Of a DNA stretch of 64,000 bases, positions 23,901 to 36,269 are shown piece after piece. The DNA comes from Terebella lapidaria (lineage: Eukaryota > Annelida > Polychaeta > Terebellida > Terebellidae). The position numbers and the translations under genes are program-made. The stretch's first letter is position 1; the number at the start of each line of letters is the position of its first letter. The notes under the pieces are model-generated. The model made no database searches, was not told where the DNA came from, and saw nothing but the letters and a program-made list of their open reading frames with translations. The stretch lies in contig OX424555.1 of assembly GCA_949152475.1 (NCBI GenBank), positions 12,356,868 through 12,420,867 of the forward strand, in the 5' to 3' direction.

Positions 23901-26540
23901 TTCCATGGGCATCTGGTTTTCAGCCCGAGGAATTAGATCTTCATGCCAACACACCCAATACATGTCGCCGTCCAAGTCTGATCCCGACATTTCATCAGTA
24001 TGTGGTCTCTCACTAGTGACTGGAAATACGATGCAATCCTTGATGTGGTTCAACTTCGGATTATCTACAGCAGTGAATTTTCGGACATCACCGGGATGGA
24101 AACATGGACTTTTACACACCACCACATTTTCAGTTACTATTGATGTTTCATTTCCTGGTTGGTCAACTGATTTAGAGTACTGCACGAACACTTCCTCACT
24201 TTTGAGTGTTCGCGATTCGTCAGCAATACCCATAAGTAACCTACCTTTGTCGTTAGGGATAGCTATTTTGGTCTTTTCCTTCAGCATGTACAAGCTGTCC
24301 TCATATCGCACTAACAAAAGCGACTTCCAAAATGGATCTTGAACAAAATCAACCCCTGCTCTGAGCATGGATGTGAAACCATGGATTTCTATCATATGTA
24401 GCTCTTTAGCTGCCACTTCATTGTTTGCAAACATAATTGCAAGGCGTTGTAGTTCATCCTCCAAGAGCTTGAGAAACACCTGCTCAGCAACACCAAGGTC
24501 CGACAATATTGTGATGACTTGATGATTCAAAGTTAGCGGATCTATAATATACAAGTTTCTTCTTGAAACTCATGATTCAGTCTGTTAGTACCGGGGCTTA
24601 AGTATTGCATCAATTAGAGGATCGACGAATACACTAAATTTTGAGTTGCCAAAGATCACCTATGACGTATCTGTCACTACTTCTGTATTTACATTTCGAC
24701 TATACTCACGTGGCCTCGTATATTCGATAACTTCCAGTTGTCGGTGATCGGAGGTGAACTTATGCATGCTGGGTCTGATGCACACTTGTTCCCTTTCCAG
24801 GTCTGGGTTGACAGACAACACTCCTTTGCATCCAGCCAGACGAATTTGGAATGCCGATGGGTTGAATCTCAACTTCAATTTCTTGGATATCTGCAACGAT
24901 ATGATAACACATATCACCAAATATATCTGTACCGAAGAGCTGCAATGAAGTTACTGGTACATGTATGGGACTTCTAGACGTTGGTATGTTTTACTTCACA
25001 TGCATAACAAACTGGTGTACCTGTTTAGCTACGTCTGGTGATATACATCCAACGCCATCGGTGAAACAGTAACCATTGGACATCACGTCAGGGTAATCGA
25101 ATGTGACTGTGTAGTCATCGCTGCTCAAGTCGAGAACATGTTCTGAGGACGAGAAGAACTGACCGAGTCGAGAAACGTAGACTGCTGTACATCGGATCTC
25201 CGACAGATCACCCATCCATTGTCGTATGCTCTCGATAGTGATCTCTGGGTGATCTGCAGTTCTAGCATACATCCAGCCTCCATGGCTGCGCATCTGACTG
25301 TTCGAGCATCCAAGGAACTCGAACTGACGATCATCATATTTCACACCACTGTGAAGGAATTTTCGGATTCTATCTGCCACTTTGGAAAGTGTTTCTGGTA
25401 CCAAGGCCATTATCCTGCCTTCATCTTCATCACGAAATGACACAGAGATAAAATTGTCGGAGCCATATTCTCTCAGTACCCGATTCATTTTGACGTGTTC
25501 TGCTGGCATGTATATTAGTCTTGTAGGAGTCACAATCAGTTTTGGTACTAACACGTAGTTTGGTATGTTGGTACCGTCGTTGAGAGCAGATGTAGGTTGA
25601 CTCATGGCCCCAACCAGCATCTCATCAAATTTGACGAACACGTTTGTGTTACCCATTCCCTGCAAGACGTTGACCAGAGCTTCTTTGTTTTCTGTGATCG
25701 ATTGCATCATGTCCTTGTTCAACTGATCCAATATCTGGTAACCTTTCGCGAGCAGACATTTCATTTCCCATGACGATTTTGGACTTTCAAGTTGAGAGAT
25801 CACATCTCGGCAATTCAAGTCAGCCAGGCAGCAGTGCTCTTGAATTTTTCTGGAGGTCCACCAAATTTGAAAATCACAAGCTTGTAGCTTGTCCAAAAGA
25901 GGACCGATTGTTCGAGAGGCATTTGACACAGCCAACTTGAGCACACTGCACCAACCAAAAGTGTTTGATGAAATTCTTGGAAGTTCCGTTGTTCTTTCCC
26001 AAAATTTTCTCTCGTTTTGCCAGAGGACAGGGGCATAGTCATAATATATGTAGAATGCATAGCAGGCAGGATCTCTTTCGTCAGGTTGAACAACAAACAA
26101 CTTCTTCATGTTGTTGAAAGACAAATCAATTCTGAACTTGAAAGACCTTCTTTCAGATGACAAGGTGACTTTCATCTCCTCACGATAAAAATCGAATGCA
26201 ATTTCCAGCTTTTCTTTGGGTGAACCCTTTAAATTGGCATGTTCGTTGAAAGAGAAAGGGTCGACCATAGCTCCAAGTGCAGCTGCTGTGATATCGAGGT
26301 AAAATCTATCCTGGTGTACCGCATCTTGTGGGTAAAGATTTTCCGCGAGCTGTCTGGGGTGTGATAGCCATAACGGCCGATTTGACTTTGATATTGCGAT
26401 GATTCTTCGAAGTAGTTCTTCATGATGGTCTCCAACCAGCGTGAACGGACACCTGAATGCTCTCAACAAATGCTCACGACCTTCGTCGGATAATTCCTCT
26501 GTCTCTATGCCATGTTCCAAAAGTAGATGTTGAATTGATT
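20985..26540 (-). CDS. Eukaryotic cellular RNA-dependent RNA polymerase (RDR family), 5' end not found
   Basis: Three exons join in frame: 25000-26540, 24710-24890 and 20985-24541, with consensus acceptors and donors GTGAAG and GTGAGT. They encode about 1750 residues. The enzyme copies RNA into double-stranded RNA that feeds Dicer and small-RNA silencing. Family blocks in order (visible numbering): PTRLIYMPAEHVKMNRVLREYG and FISVSFRDEDEGR in exon 1; CFTDGVGCIS just before the first intron; PSAFQIRLAGCKGVLSV and IRPSMHKF in exon 2; LNHQVITILSDLGV, then SPCFHPGDVRKFTAVD, FPVTSERPH and the catalytic SGSDLDGDMYW (aspartates at 762, 764, 766; bases 23964-23978). All catalytic aspartates are present. 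About 990 residues follow the catalytic loop, which is long for the family. The first exon opens at an acceptor (TTTTCAAACAG at 26541) and has no early ATG, so one or more 5' exons lie upstream, unseen. The frame is uninterrupted, so the gene looks functional. Confidence 0.95.
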
Positions 26541-27131
26541 CTGTTTGAAAAGGAAGACCACATTTTTTTCACATGTGGATATCAACTATCGAGGTAAAGT
26601 ACATGTTTCTTCACCTGCTTCAATACTTAATCGACAGTACTAGTATATGAGTCTTCAACTCTGTACTGAAATGATCGCCAGAATAAGGACCTTCAGTATT
26701 CACAAACATATTTTCATGTATTACACATTAATAAATGTATGTATAACATGTCAACACATTATTAACACATTAATAAATGCACATCTAGTATTTCTAGTAC
26801 ACGTACTAGTATGTTTGACATACGATGTGCTCTCTTACCAGCGTTCAGCTGATCCGAACAAAGAATTTTCATCATCCATGTTTGGTGTCTCTCATGCTGA
26901 CCCACCGTCGCCATTGCGCCTTCCCTGTATACAGAAAACACCAATACCAGTACTCATGATAGAATAACGAGATATAAAGCACGTCATGTTTTGTGACGGG
27001 CTGTAATTGTCTACATCCCATGAGAAAATTACGAGATTTTGCTGAATCATAAAATAAAATATTTCCAGTAGCACCCATTGTGTCACAACAACCAGCAGGA
27101 AGAGACGATGATAATGCATCTAACTTCTTGT
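26541..27131. other. Region upstream of the visible polymerase exons
   Basis: It should contain intron and perhaps 5' exons of the polymerase, but no open stretch here matches the family. The open frames at 26762-27168 look like repeat-derived noise. Confidence 0.4.
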
Positions 27132-27434
27132 ATACCGTATTGGTCCTAATAGTAGCACGGCGAGCCAAAGCAAGACCTCCTGCAGCAGCACGCGCAAAAA
27201 TTTGAGGTCAAATTTGAGGTCAAATTTAGGAAAATCACTGAATACTATACCTATAGCCTTCAATCCCCTTTAATATGATTCAAATAACCTAAATATGTGG
27301 ATTGGAACACTCTAAGATCTTATCAGAAAGATATGAAGTGAATTATAAGATTGCAAAAATCGAACATTTTGGGGGTAAAAGAGGGGGGCGCTCTACTATT
27401 AGGGCGCGTGCCACTATTAGGACCAATACGGTAT
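27132..27434. mobile_element. ~300-bp MITE
   Basis: It begins ATACCGTATTGGTCCTAATA and ends with the inverse, TATTAGGACCAATACGGTAT; the terminal inverted repeats extend about 26 bp. The interior includes two head-to-tail copies of TTTGAGGTCAAA (about 27199-27225). No coding capacity. Confidence 0.8.
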
Positions 27435-27549
27435 TGCATATTGTGCGTTTCCTTTGCCCTAAAGCAGGCACCAGAGATACCGGGCAATCCTGGTCCTATC
27501 TCTTCACACGCATCATCGCGTTTATGAGCATGAACCCCAATCAGTCTAT

Positions 27550-27955
27550 TCGCTACGGTGGCTCTGAAGGGACATGTGTGTGAAAAAATATTATCTCGAG
27601 CGCTCGACATATTATCTCGAGCGCTCGAAATAACAAAGCAAGCGCTTGACATAAGATAGCGAGCGCTCAACATATTCATATAGAGCGCTCGACTTCGTCA
27701 TCACGAGCGCTCTACATGGTATTGCGAGCGCTCGGAATATTAAAGCAAGCGCTCGACATAATAAAACGAGCGCTCGAAATAATAAAGCAAGCGCTTGACA
27801 TAATATAGCGAGCGCTCGAAATAGTATTGCGAGCGCTCGAAATGATAAAGCGAGCGCTCGAAATAATAAAGCAAGCGCTTGACATAATATAGCGAGCGCT
27901 CGAAATAATATTGCGAGCGCTCGAAATAATAAAGCAAGCGCTCGACATCATATGC
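27550..27955 (+). repeat. 21-bp palindromic-core tandem array (AGCGCT)
   Basis: About 17 units, each 21 bp, alternate GAGCGCTCGAAATAATAAAGC-like and AAGCGCTTGACATAATATAGC-like forms. Every unit centres on an AGCGCT palindrome. The left flank (GGTGGCTCTGAAGGGACATG then GTGTGTGAAAAAATATTATC) is shared with a second array at 47.1-47.46 kb in the opposite orientation, so this is a dispersed element. The 7-residue protein repeat (ISSARxI) read through it is a by-product of the 21-bp period. Confidence 0.88.
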
Positions 27956-28228
27956 GGCCGATTGACTTTTAACCCACATATAACTGAGAGGCTATACCGC
28001 GTGGCTTACATGGTACATAGGGAAGACACGGAAAGGTACGTCAATTTTAACCTACAGTATTATGATAACAAATCAATAAATCTAACGATTAGTAGGCCTA
28101 TAGTGCGATAGTATATCGTTCAATCTGCAGTATTTATTTAGGGTTTACACTGCACTATAGTTGTCGACTTGGCAAAATTGTTAGTCTTGAAATAATCCCG
28201 CCCCACTCGTACCATCATTTAACAATGG

Positions 28229-28285
28229 AATAAGACTGGAAGAAAGCCACCCCCCCACCCTCACCCCCCCACCCCCACCCCCCTT
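28229..28285. repeat. C-rich low-complexity tract
   Basis: Runs of CCCCCCACCC and CACCCCCACCCCCC. The G-rich complement could form a quadruplex. No gene beside it. Confidence 0.8.
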
Positions 28286-29674
28286 CAACCGTCAACTCCC
28301 CACCCCAAGCCCTTCTGGCACAAATGTTTATGAAAAGGTCAAATGATTTGAATGACACCTTCGAGGGTGAACATTCAATTGAAAGACAATCGCATCATAA
28401 CGTTCGGACACATAATTTAAATCATTATCTGCTTGAAACATCCAAATTATATAGGTTCACGCAAAGGTTCGTCCGCACCAAACTATTATTCCACAATATA
28501 AATTTTTTTTCGTTTTTCAGTCTCTTTTTCAATTGTCTCCGGCATTACATTCCCATAGCCGAAGGACCCGATCAAATTTGCCAATTCTGATTATAACGGG
28601 TGGAAATCCATCATGCTCTTCCGATGGGAGATCATGATTCGGATTGTTTCCTCGATTCCAACCGTTGCACCTCCAGGCCCGTCAGTTGCACCGTATACCT
28701 AGCTTGATTTTAACAGATTTGCCGTCTGAAACTGTGGGGATTAAATCACACTGAATGGTACATATTCTGTGACACAGGGCGTTCCAGGTAAACAGCGGAA
28801 AACAGCGCAAATTCTGGATAACCTTTGTATCAAATCACCAATCTGTTTTGTTACTTATTACCACTCTGTCGGTCAATAGCACTTGTGCTAATGTTGTTGT
28901 TTTGCTCTTGTATCCGACCTTATATAAAATTTTGTCTAATCTTATATTATCGATAACAACAGCGATTCGACCCTTGTAGTTTATTATACTACTTGTAATA
29001 ATACCGTCCCGTAGTAACGTAATACTACTCATCCAAGATATGTCTATTTAACCCGTCTGGTAAGGAATAACGGTTATTGTATCCCTCGAACGAAGGTCGG
29101 TGGATACTTTCTATTTGCGATTGTCGGGCCGCGTTCACCGCCGCAGACACTTTTTTACGAGCGTTCTGAAGGTGACATTTCTAATCGGATTTGGATAAGT
29201 TTTCTGTATGTAGGTCTACACATATTGGGCGAGACCGCAACACCTATCGGTTTTGGCCAATATGGCGGATTGGCGACATGGTTTGCGAGAAAATCAGCTC
29301 ATTCAACACACATAGTTTGCGAGCGTTCTAGGGGTGTTAATTTTCTATGAATCATTGTGATACTGGATTGGCATGTTGAGCAATACTCAAGACACGAAAT
29401 CTCCTAGCTTAGCATTGTGTTTCAGAAAGATGGAACAAGTTGATGGGTTAACTTATTAAAACAGTATCAAATATCCAATTTAAGGTCTATTGTAATTTCT
29501 TTTGGTTGCAATTTGCAAAAAAAATACACTGAATGTGTGTATAAGTGTAGGTCTAGAGCTGATGGATCGTGCAAAATAGATTACTATTACTGAATAAGTA
29601 ATTCTGAATTTCATGTAAGTTGCCCAGAATAAAATAGTTAATGTGGGAGTGCAGTCAGAATGAAAAGTGTTTTT
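28286..29674. other. Intergenic DNA
   Basis: No supported gene or repeat. The open frames are short and lack family features. Confidence 0.4.
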
Positions 29675-30905
29675 ATATTGACACGTGAAAAAGTGCATCG
29701 CATAGATTAAGGCATATTTTACAGAATGCGATTTTCTCAATTTGGTCAAAAGTTATGGTGACATTTGTGTAGAACTTTCCCGCCAAACTCTACACCTAAT
29801 TAAGTATTATAATGACGGAGTATTCATGACGTCATACCAGTACTGTAAGATAATTAGTGACATATAACTCGTCGTATTTGATCTTCTGTTTAAAATTTGA
29901 GTCTTAAGGTAGTCCGCTCCAAACAGTGAGCGAAGGGGGTCAAAGTGTTTTCTAAAATAAATACCTGTATCAACATAATCTAGAGCTTCAAAATGATATA
30001 TTTTATAGAGTAACTGTTCAGCATCATAAAACTGAAAAGAAAATAGGGGGTCACCGTATCCGTTCGCACGGAAAACACGATGCAAGATGTGAATATGGAC
30101 AAAAAAAGGTGCAAAAATGCCAGAATTTAAGTCATTTTAGGTAAATATGTGTGATTTTGATCGAATATGTAGAAGAAACGAGCACGGTGACCCCCTATAT
30201 TCTTTTCAGTATTAGGATGCTGATCATTTACTCTATAAAATAATGTCATTGTGAAGAGATAATATTCATGAAATGATCTTTAAATTTCGACTCTCCGTTA
30301 CCTCACTGTTTGTAGCGGACTACGTTAATAACTATTTTGTCACATTTGCCATTAAACATTATCATAATTTAATTAGGCCTACCTGATTTCGTCACCGAGG
30401 GGACAAGACCCGAAATATTGCATTAGCAACGGTAGTTGCTATGGGCCCAAACTCCCTGAATATGATAATATTTGGTCCAAAAACATTTTAACGGGTACGT
30501 CTTTCATGTAAAAGATGAAATAAACGCCTTATCATCGTGAGGCGTTCTTTAGTTGCGAGTAAAGGTCCCTAGCAACAGCGTTGCTGTGGGCAGTATCTAA
30601 GAGATTGTTGCTATGGCGATGTTCGACGATTTTTCGATGCGACGCCATATAAACGTGACATATGTTATAATATAATACCATTGATAATATGTGTAACGAA
30701 CCCAGCTTTAGCATCCAAATATAACTAATTAAAACAGCTATACTGGTTTGACGTCATGAATACTCATTATAATACATAATTAGGTGTTTAATTTGGCGGG
30801 TAATAACTTGAATAAATCATCATAAATTTGGAACAAATGTATATATCAACATGCTGTAAAAACCGCACTAGTTCACACGATTCACTCTATTCATGTGCCA
30901 AACAT
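29675..30905. mobile_element. Nested inverted-repeat element with an inner fold-back
   Basis: The outer inverted repeats (about 29675-29850 and 30735-30905) share CCGCCAAA...ACACCTAATTA...GTATTATAATGA...GTATTCATGACGTCA. Inside lies a second, independent inverted repeat: 29909-30060 (GTAGTCCGCTCCAAACAGTGAG ... TTTTATAGAGTAA ... AGGGGGTCACCGT) against 30180-30330. Its arms are nearly contiguous, so it could fold into a long hairpin. No protein is encoded. Confidence 0.7.
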
Positions 30906-31162
30906 AACACATTTTCTACTTGGACCAGTCGATGAGGCGAGAAACATTATCATTGGACTAACATGGTTTTCATATTCCAATCACGTGACAAGCTTTTTTT
31001 GGAAAGTATTTACTGGTACATGTAGTGAGAAATAATTTAACGTATATTTTAGTTTTCAGGAGTATTACCGCGTGGTATAAGAATAGTCATGGCGCAGAAC
31101 TTTTAGTACTGATATTGATGAAACACACTGGCCTGGCAGTAATGGTATTTTGTCTTAATTAA

Positions 31163-33253
31163 AGGGGACATGCTACACTGCTAATAAACTTGTATAGAGT
31201 ACTGACATACACTGTAAACAAAGATTAACACTTTCAGATAGAGTGATGAGACCCCTTATATTGTACACAGTTGTTTTTAATTAGGCCAGCACAGCCCAGG
31301 CAGAGCCTGGAGCGCGCCATCTTGTGTACTCTGTCCAGTGACGTCACTGGCTGGGTCAATTCTCAGGCTCCAGACTTTCTCTGGCACACTGCCTAGTGTT
31401 GTTATACATAGTAGCCTATACTCATACTAGCGGCTCTGACCTACACGTTGTCGTAAAGTGAACATCAGTAATGTACGTGATGGATTCATCGGACAATGAA
31501 AGGGAACTTATTGATGAAATTGTTCCGATGAATCCACTAGCTAATGCTTTTGAGCCTGTTATGTTCAGGTGGATAATGCAGGAGACAGTTCTAGTGACAT
31601 ACATGTAGAACAACATGAACATCAGGAGCCCGGGCCTACTGCTACTAACATCAAATCTTGTTGTTGTCAAGAATTGTGGTGCGTAAGAATAGAGAAATGG
31701 GCCTGATTTGTAGAATCGGAGGGGATAATGCAGAAATGGGCCATTAACTACACAAAACCATGTTATTTCAATATATTATTGGTGTAAAGGTATCGTCAGA
31801 AAATTTCAGAACAATACTTGATGCATTTAGCCGCAAAACCTATTTTAATTTCCATCGCTGTTGGCTCATTGGCGTCGGCATTTCTTTGTTAGATGTCCCG
31901 TCATTCACCAGCCTTTGATCGTGTATCTTTGATGTAGGTCATTGTCTCTGTTGCGGCGCATCGCGCATCAGTGAATGTTAGCCTGCTCTGTCACTCAACA
32001 GATGCCATTTTAATCATTATATTTATTTCGTATACAAGTACATAAAAATAAATAAAACCACAGACATAGGCACGCACTTGGGATAATTGTCCAAGTTTTC
32101 TTTTTATCATTTTTCCATTATTGTTAATATGTGTAGGCCTATATTTCATTGCGACCCTGCAGCGACCTGTCAACAGCGAGTAAGTATAAATTTCAGCCTC
32201 ACTGGCCAGCATGGAATTTCAGAATCTGCACAAAAACATCAACTTTTATTCGATGTATATATGTTGCTTCAGTATAAACATATTTAATATACACCGACTA
32301 TGCCATCTGACTCCAAATCAACACAATAGGTTCATTATGAACGGGCATAAACACGATATTAGCCCTGAATAAGTTGTTGAAATTTACTTAATCTCATTCC
32401 AGGTTGAAATTTAACATTGGGTTAGTTTGACAACTTTTTAATTTTTGAGATAGAATTCTGAAATTTGGAGAAAAATTACGGCATGTTACCCAATTGAGAC
32501 ACACAACATCTAAAGTTGATCCGATTATCCCAAACAAAACTAAGGCCAAAAAGCATGATTCACTGAAGGATGAACTTTTTTAGTACAGCAAAGGTATACT
32601 CATTTACATGTATCATTGAAATGTGTACAGCATTGACTATAACCTGATCCAGATATGACAATATGTAAATGACATGTAGGTACAGGAGCATATAGACATG
32701 ATAGATGAGAGAATAAATATGAGAAAAAGTCAGGTGCTATTATTATCTTGTTATGAGACACTTCTCAACTACATGTAGCACTATTCACGGGCAGTGTTAT
32801 TGGGCTGAACTACTTCTCAACTGATGTAATATTCATGACAAACATGGACGTATGGATGATGAAAATGGACACGGTCTTTTGCTTTCTTATAGAAAATATT
32901 TGTGCATCCTGGGAAAATGCAAGGCAACTTGTGCTTTTTCTCCTCATTTTTCTGAAAACCAGAAGCTATCTTGCTATGTGGTACAGTGCTGGGCTAGGCC
33001 CCTACATGTATGTACAGATGCTGGTCTCAGCCTGACCCAGATAATCTAACCCAGCCAGTGACGTCACACAGCATGCTGCACAGCCCAGAAGATTAATGGC
33101 GGCTCCCACGGTCATTAAGACAGTGGCAGCGGGATATTCAAACCCAGATCAAATATCTCACAGGCAGCAAAAAGCCGAACTGCTGGTGGAAATATACTCT
33201 TTGATGATAAATTAACCGTTGTTCTAAATATGTTTTAGTGCTTCACCTCACCT
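31163..33253. mobile_element. 2.09-kb TTAA-target transposon-like insertion (piggyBac-type signature)
   Basis: It is flanked by TTAA on both sides (31159-31162 and 33254-33257), while the homologous empty site in the second duplicate has one TTAA (34952-34955). The ends read AGGGGACATGCTACACT and, inverted, AGGTGAGGTGAAGCACT. Subterminal inverted blocks around GTGACGTCACTGGCTGGGT (about 31339-31357 and the complement near 33049-33067) extend the similarity. A short protein-like stretch (DSSDNERELIDEI, from about 31478) ends without continuing to a transposase, so this copy is non-autonomous. Confidence 0.85.
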
Positions 33254-33361
33254 TTAACATAATTGGGCAACATGGATGATATGGCATCAGGGGGATACAG
33301 CCCGACGACCGACTCATCTAGTCATCAACACTCTCCTTCTGCCCCAGACCCAACAGTGGCC

Positions 33362-33847
33362 GATTCATGCCATAATCAGTCTTTCCCTGAATAATTTTCG
33401 TTGCGAATTGAATTGTGGCGACTGAAATCATTAAATCCGTGACCAGAACGTTTTCGCTGCATCGAAAAGCGTTGTTGCTACGACCAATAGGGGCCTACAT
33501 TTTGCTGCAGCGAGAATAAATACCACCACAGCGATAGTTGCTCTAACTGTGAATATTCGCTGCGCCGATAATTGCAATAATACATAGTTTGTTATCTCTG
33601 AATTGATGTAAGAAAAACTTTCTATTCTCGCCGCGGCAATAATCATTTTTGCTGCAGCGAGGATGTTTTGGTCGCGAGAACAATTTCGCTGCAGCGAAAA
33701 TGATTTTGGTCGCAACGATAATGTTTTTGCCGCATCTCAATGAAAACTTTTTGGTCACGGATCTAATGATTTTCATCTTGATTTCAGTCGTCACAATCAA
33801 ATTCACGACAAAAAAATGTTCAGGAAAAACGCATCATGGCATGAATC
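33362..33847. mobile_element. Inverted-repeat element with repeated GCTGCAGC palindromes (copy 1)
   Basis: The ends are inverted: GATTCATGCCATAATCAGTC on the left, and on the right GCATCATGGCATGAATC. ACTGAAATCA...GATCCGTGACCA lies further in on both sides. Within, the motif CGCTGCAGCGA and variants recur every 30-60 bp. A truncated second left end follows at about 33870. Confidence 0.75.
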
Positions 33848-34094
33848 ACCCACCATAAGTATCCATATATACAGTGGCCGATTCATGCCATAATCAGTTC
33901 TTCCCTGAATATTTCTTCCCTGAATAGAAACCATTAAAGCCGCAAATCAAAAAATCGTTTTTGCCGAGATCAATGCATTTCCGCTGCAGCAAGAATAATT
34001 ACTACCTCGGCGCTAATTGTACAAACTGTGAACATTCGCTGCAGCGTTAAGGGCAATAATATATAGTTTGTTCTCTTTGAGTTAGATATTAATA

Positions 34095-34570
34095 AAGTAG
34101 ATATCAGCCATTTTGTGCTTTGACCTCGAATTTGAGGTCAAAGTTCAAATTCAATGTCATCGGAATCTTCGGCATATATCTTTCCTTATATGTCCACAAT
34201 GAATTCCTAAGCTGTAAAATTGATAATAAGCCAGATATTACACCCTTTTGTGCTCTGACCTTGAAAATGAGGTCAAAGTTCAAATTCAAGGTTCAGCATA
34301 CCGGTATATCATTTTCTGTATGTCCACAATTGATCCCTAAGCTGTAAAGTCGATAATAAGCGATATAAAGTTGAAGGTCATGAGAATATTCGGCATATAT
34401 CATTCCTTATTTTGTTTAATTCCTAATCAGGTGTCTCATTATAAAGCATAGGCCGCCACACGCAGACCCGCGATTCAAGGGCAACGAAACTTACACACGT
34501 CACACATATTCGCCCGTAAACTTTAGAGAAAAATGTAGACGGACGACGACGACGGACGACGGTAACCTAA
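34095..34570 (+). mobile_element. GGTTACC-family fragment (in duplicate copy 1)
   Basis: It contains three diverged core monomers with AGGTCA sites, then the conserved tail (GTCTCATTATAAAGCATAGG), a short CGACGG microsatellite and a terminal GGTAACCT. The left end and much of the tail are missing. Confidence 0.75.
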
Positions 34571-35059
34571 AAAAATAGTCTGAAAGATTTCACTTTTTTC
34601 AGAATAACGCGACTATACAGCCGTTACACCATACTGATAGAATGTCCACCGGAACCAGATTCTCGGTGCGACCAACGCCAACCCCAACCCTCATCCCCTG
34701 TAATAGGTTTTACAAACAATTTATAGGGGATATCCAGTTCCGTATATACAAAAGGGGGATGAATCAAAGAGTCTTTGGGTGAATCTCTATCAATGTTATC
34801 AGCATAACCAGTCCAACTTTTTAAATAATTTAACGTATATTTTAGTTTTCAGGAGTATTACCGCGTGGTATAAAAATAGTCATGGCGCAGAACTTTTAGT
34901 ACTGATATTGATGAAACACACTGGCCTGGCAGTAATGGTATTTTGTCTTAATTAACATAATTGGGCAACATGGATGATATGGCATCAGGGGGATACAGCC
35001 CGACGACCGACTCATCTAGTCATCAACACTCTCCTTCTGCCCCAGACCCAACAGTGGCC

Positions 35060-35545
35060 GATTCATGCCATAATCAGTCTTTCCCTGAATAATTTTCGTT
35101 GCGAATTGAATTGTGGCGACTGAAATCATTAAATCCGTGACCAGAACGTTTTCGCTGCATCGAAAAGCGTTGTTGCTACGACCAATAGGGGCCTACATTT
35201 TGCTGCAGCGAGAATAAATACCACCACAGCGATAGTTGCTCTAACTGTGAATATTCGCTGCGGCGATAATTGCAATAATACATAGTTTGTTATCTCTGAA
35301 TTGATGTAAGAAAAACTTTCCATTCTCGCCGCGGCAATAATCATTTTTGCTGCAGCGAGGATGTTTTGGTCGCGAGAACAATTTCGCTGCAGCGAAAATG
35401 ATTTTGGTCGCAACGATAATGTTTTTGCCGCATCTCAATGAAAACTTTTTGGTCACGGATCTAATGATTTTCATCTTGATTTCAGTCGTCACAATCAAAT
35501 TCACGACAAAAAAATGTTCAGGAAAAACGCATCATGGCATGAATC
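35060..35545. mobile_element. Inverted-repeat element with GCTGCAGC palindromes (copy 2)
   Basis: Same element as 33362-33847, carried in the second duplicate 1698 bp away, with two single-base differences seen. Confidence 0.75.
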
Positions 35546-35792
35546 ACCCACCATAAGTATCCATATATACAGTGGCCGATTCATGCCATAATCAGTTCTT
35601 CCCTGAATATTTCTTCCCTGAATAGAAACCATTAAAGCCGCAAATCAAAAAATCGTTTTTGCCGAGATCAATGCATTTCCGCTGCAGCAAGAATAATTAC
35701 TACCTCGGCGCTAATTGTACAAACTGTGAACATTCGCTGCAGCGATAAGGGCAATAATATATAGTTTGTTCTCTTTGAGTTAGATATTAATA

Positions 35793-36269
35793 AAGTAGAT
35801 ATCAGCCATTTTGTGCTTTGACCTCGAATTTGAGGTCAAAGTTCAAACTCAAGGTCATCGGAATATTCGGCATATATCTTTCCTTATATGTCCACAATGA
35901 ACTCCTAAGCTGTAAAATTGATAATAAGCCAGATATTACACCCTTTTGTGCTCTGACCTTGAAAATGAGGTCAAAGTTCAAATTCAAGGTTCAGCATACC
36001 GGTATATCATTTTCTGTATGTCCACAATTGATCCCTAAGCTGTAAAGTCGATAATAAGCGATATAAAGTTGAAGGTCATGAGAATATTCGGCATATATCA
36101 TTCCTTATTTTGTTTAATTCCTAATCAGGTGTCTCATTATAAAGCATAGGCCGCCACACGCAGACCCGCGATTCAAGGGCAACGAAACTTACACACGTCA
36201 CACATATTCGCCCGTAAACTTTAGAGAAAAATGTAGACGGACGACGACGACGGACGACGGTAACCTAAA
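35793..36269 (+). mobile_element. GGTTACC-family fragment (in duplicate copy 2)
   Basis: Second-copy counterpart of 34095-34570. It differs at a few sites, including a restored AAGGTCA (CTCAAGGTCATC) where copy 1 reads TTCAATGTCATC. Confidence 0.75.

Noticed and set aside
21226-24342. Plus-strand open frames of 60-145 residues
   Set aside because: Antisense shadows of the long polymerase exon.
26518-26520. TTG at 26520 as the polymerase start
   Set aside because: The frame stays open upstream to a good splice acceptor at 26541, so this is an internal exon and TTG is unlikely as a start.
27590-27955. CRISPR array
   Set aside because: There are no unique spacers, units are directly adjoining, and the surrounding genes are eukaryotic.
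27712-27979. 79-residue frame with seven-residue repeats (ISSARxI)
   Set aside because: It is forced by the 21-bp DNA period; the same array is read in several frames.
31478-31690. Transposase exon in the 2.1-kb TTAA element
   Set aside because: Only a short acidic peptide-like stretch is seen; it does not extend into a recognisable transposase domain.
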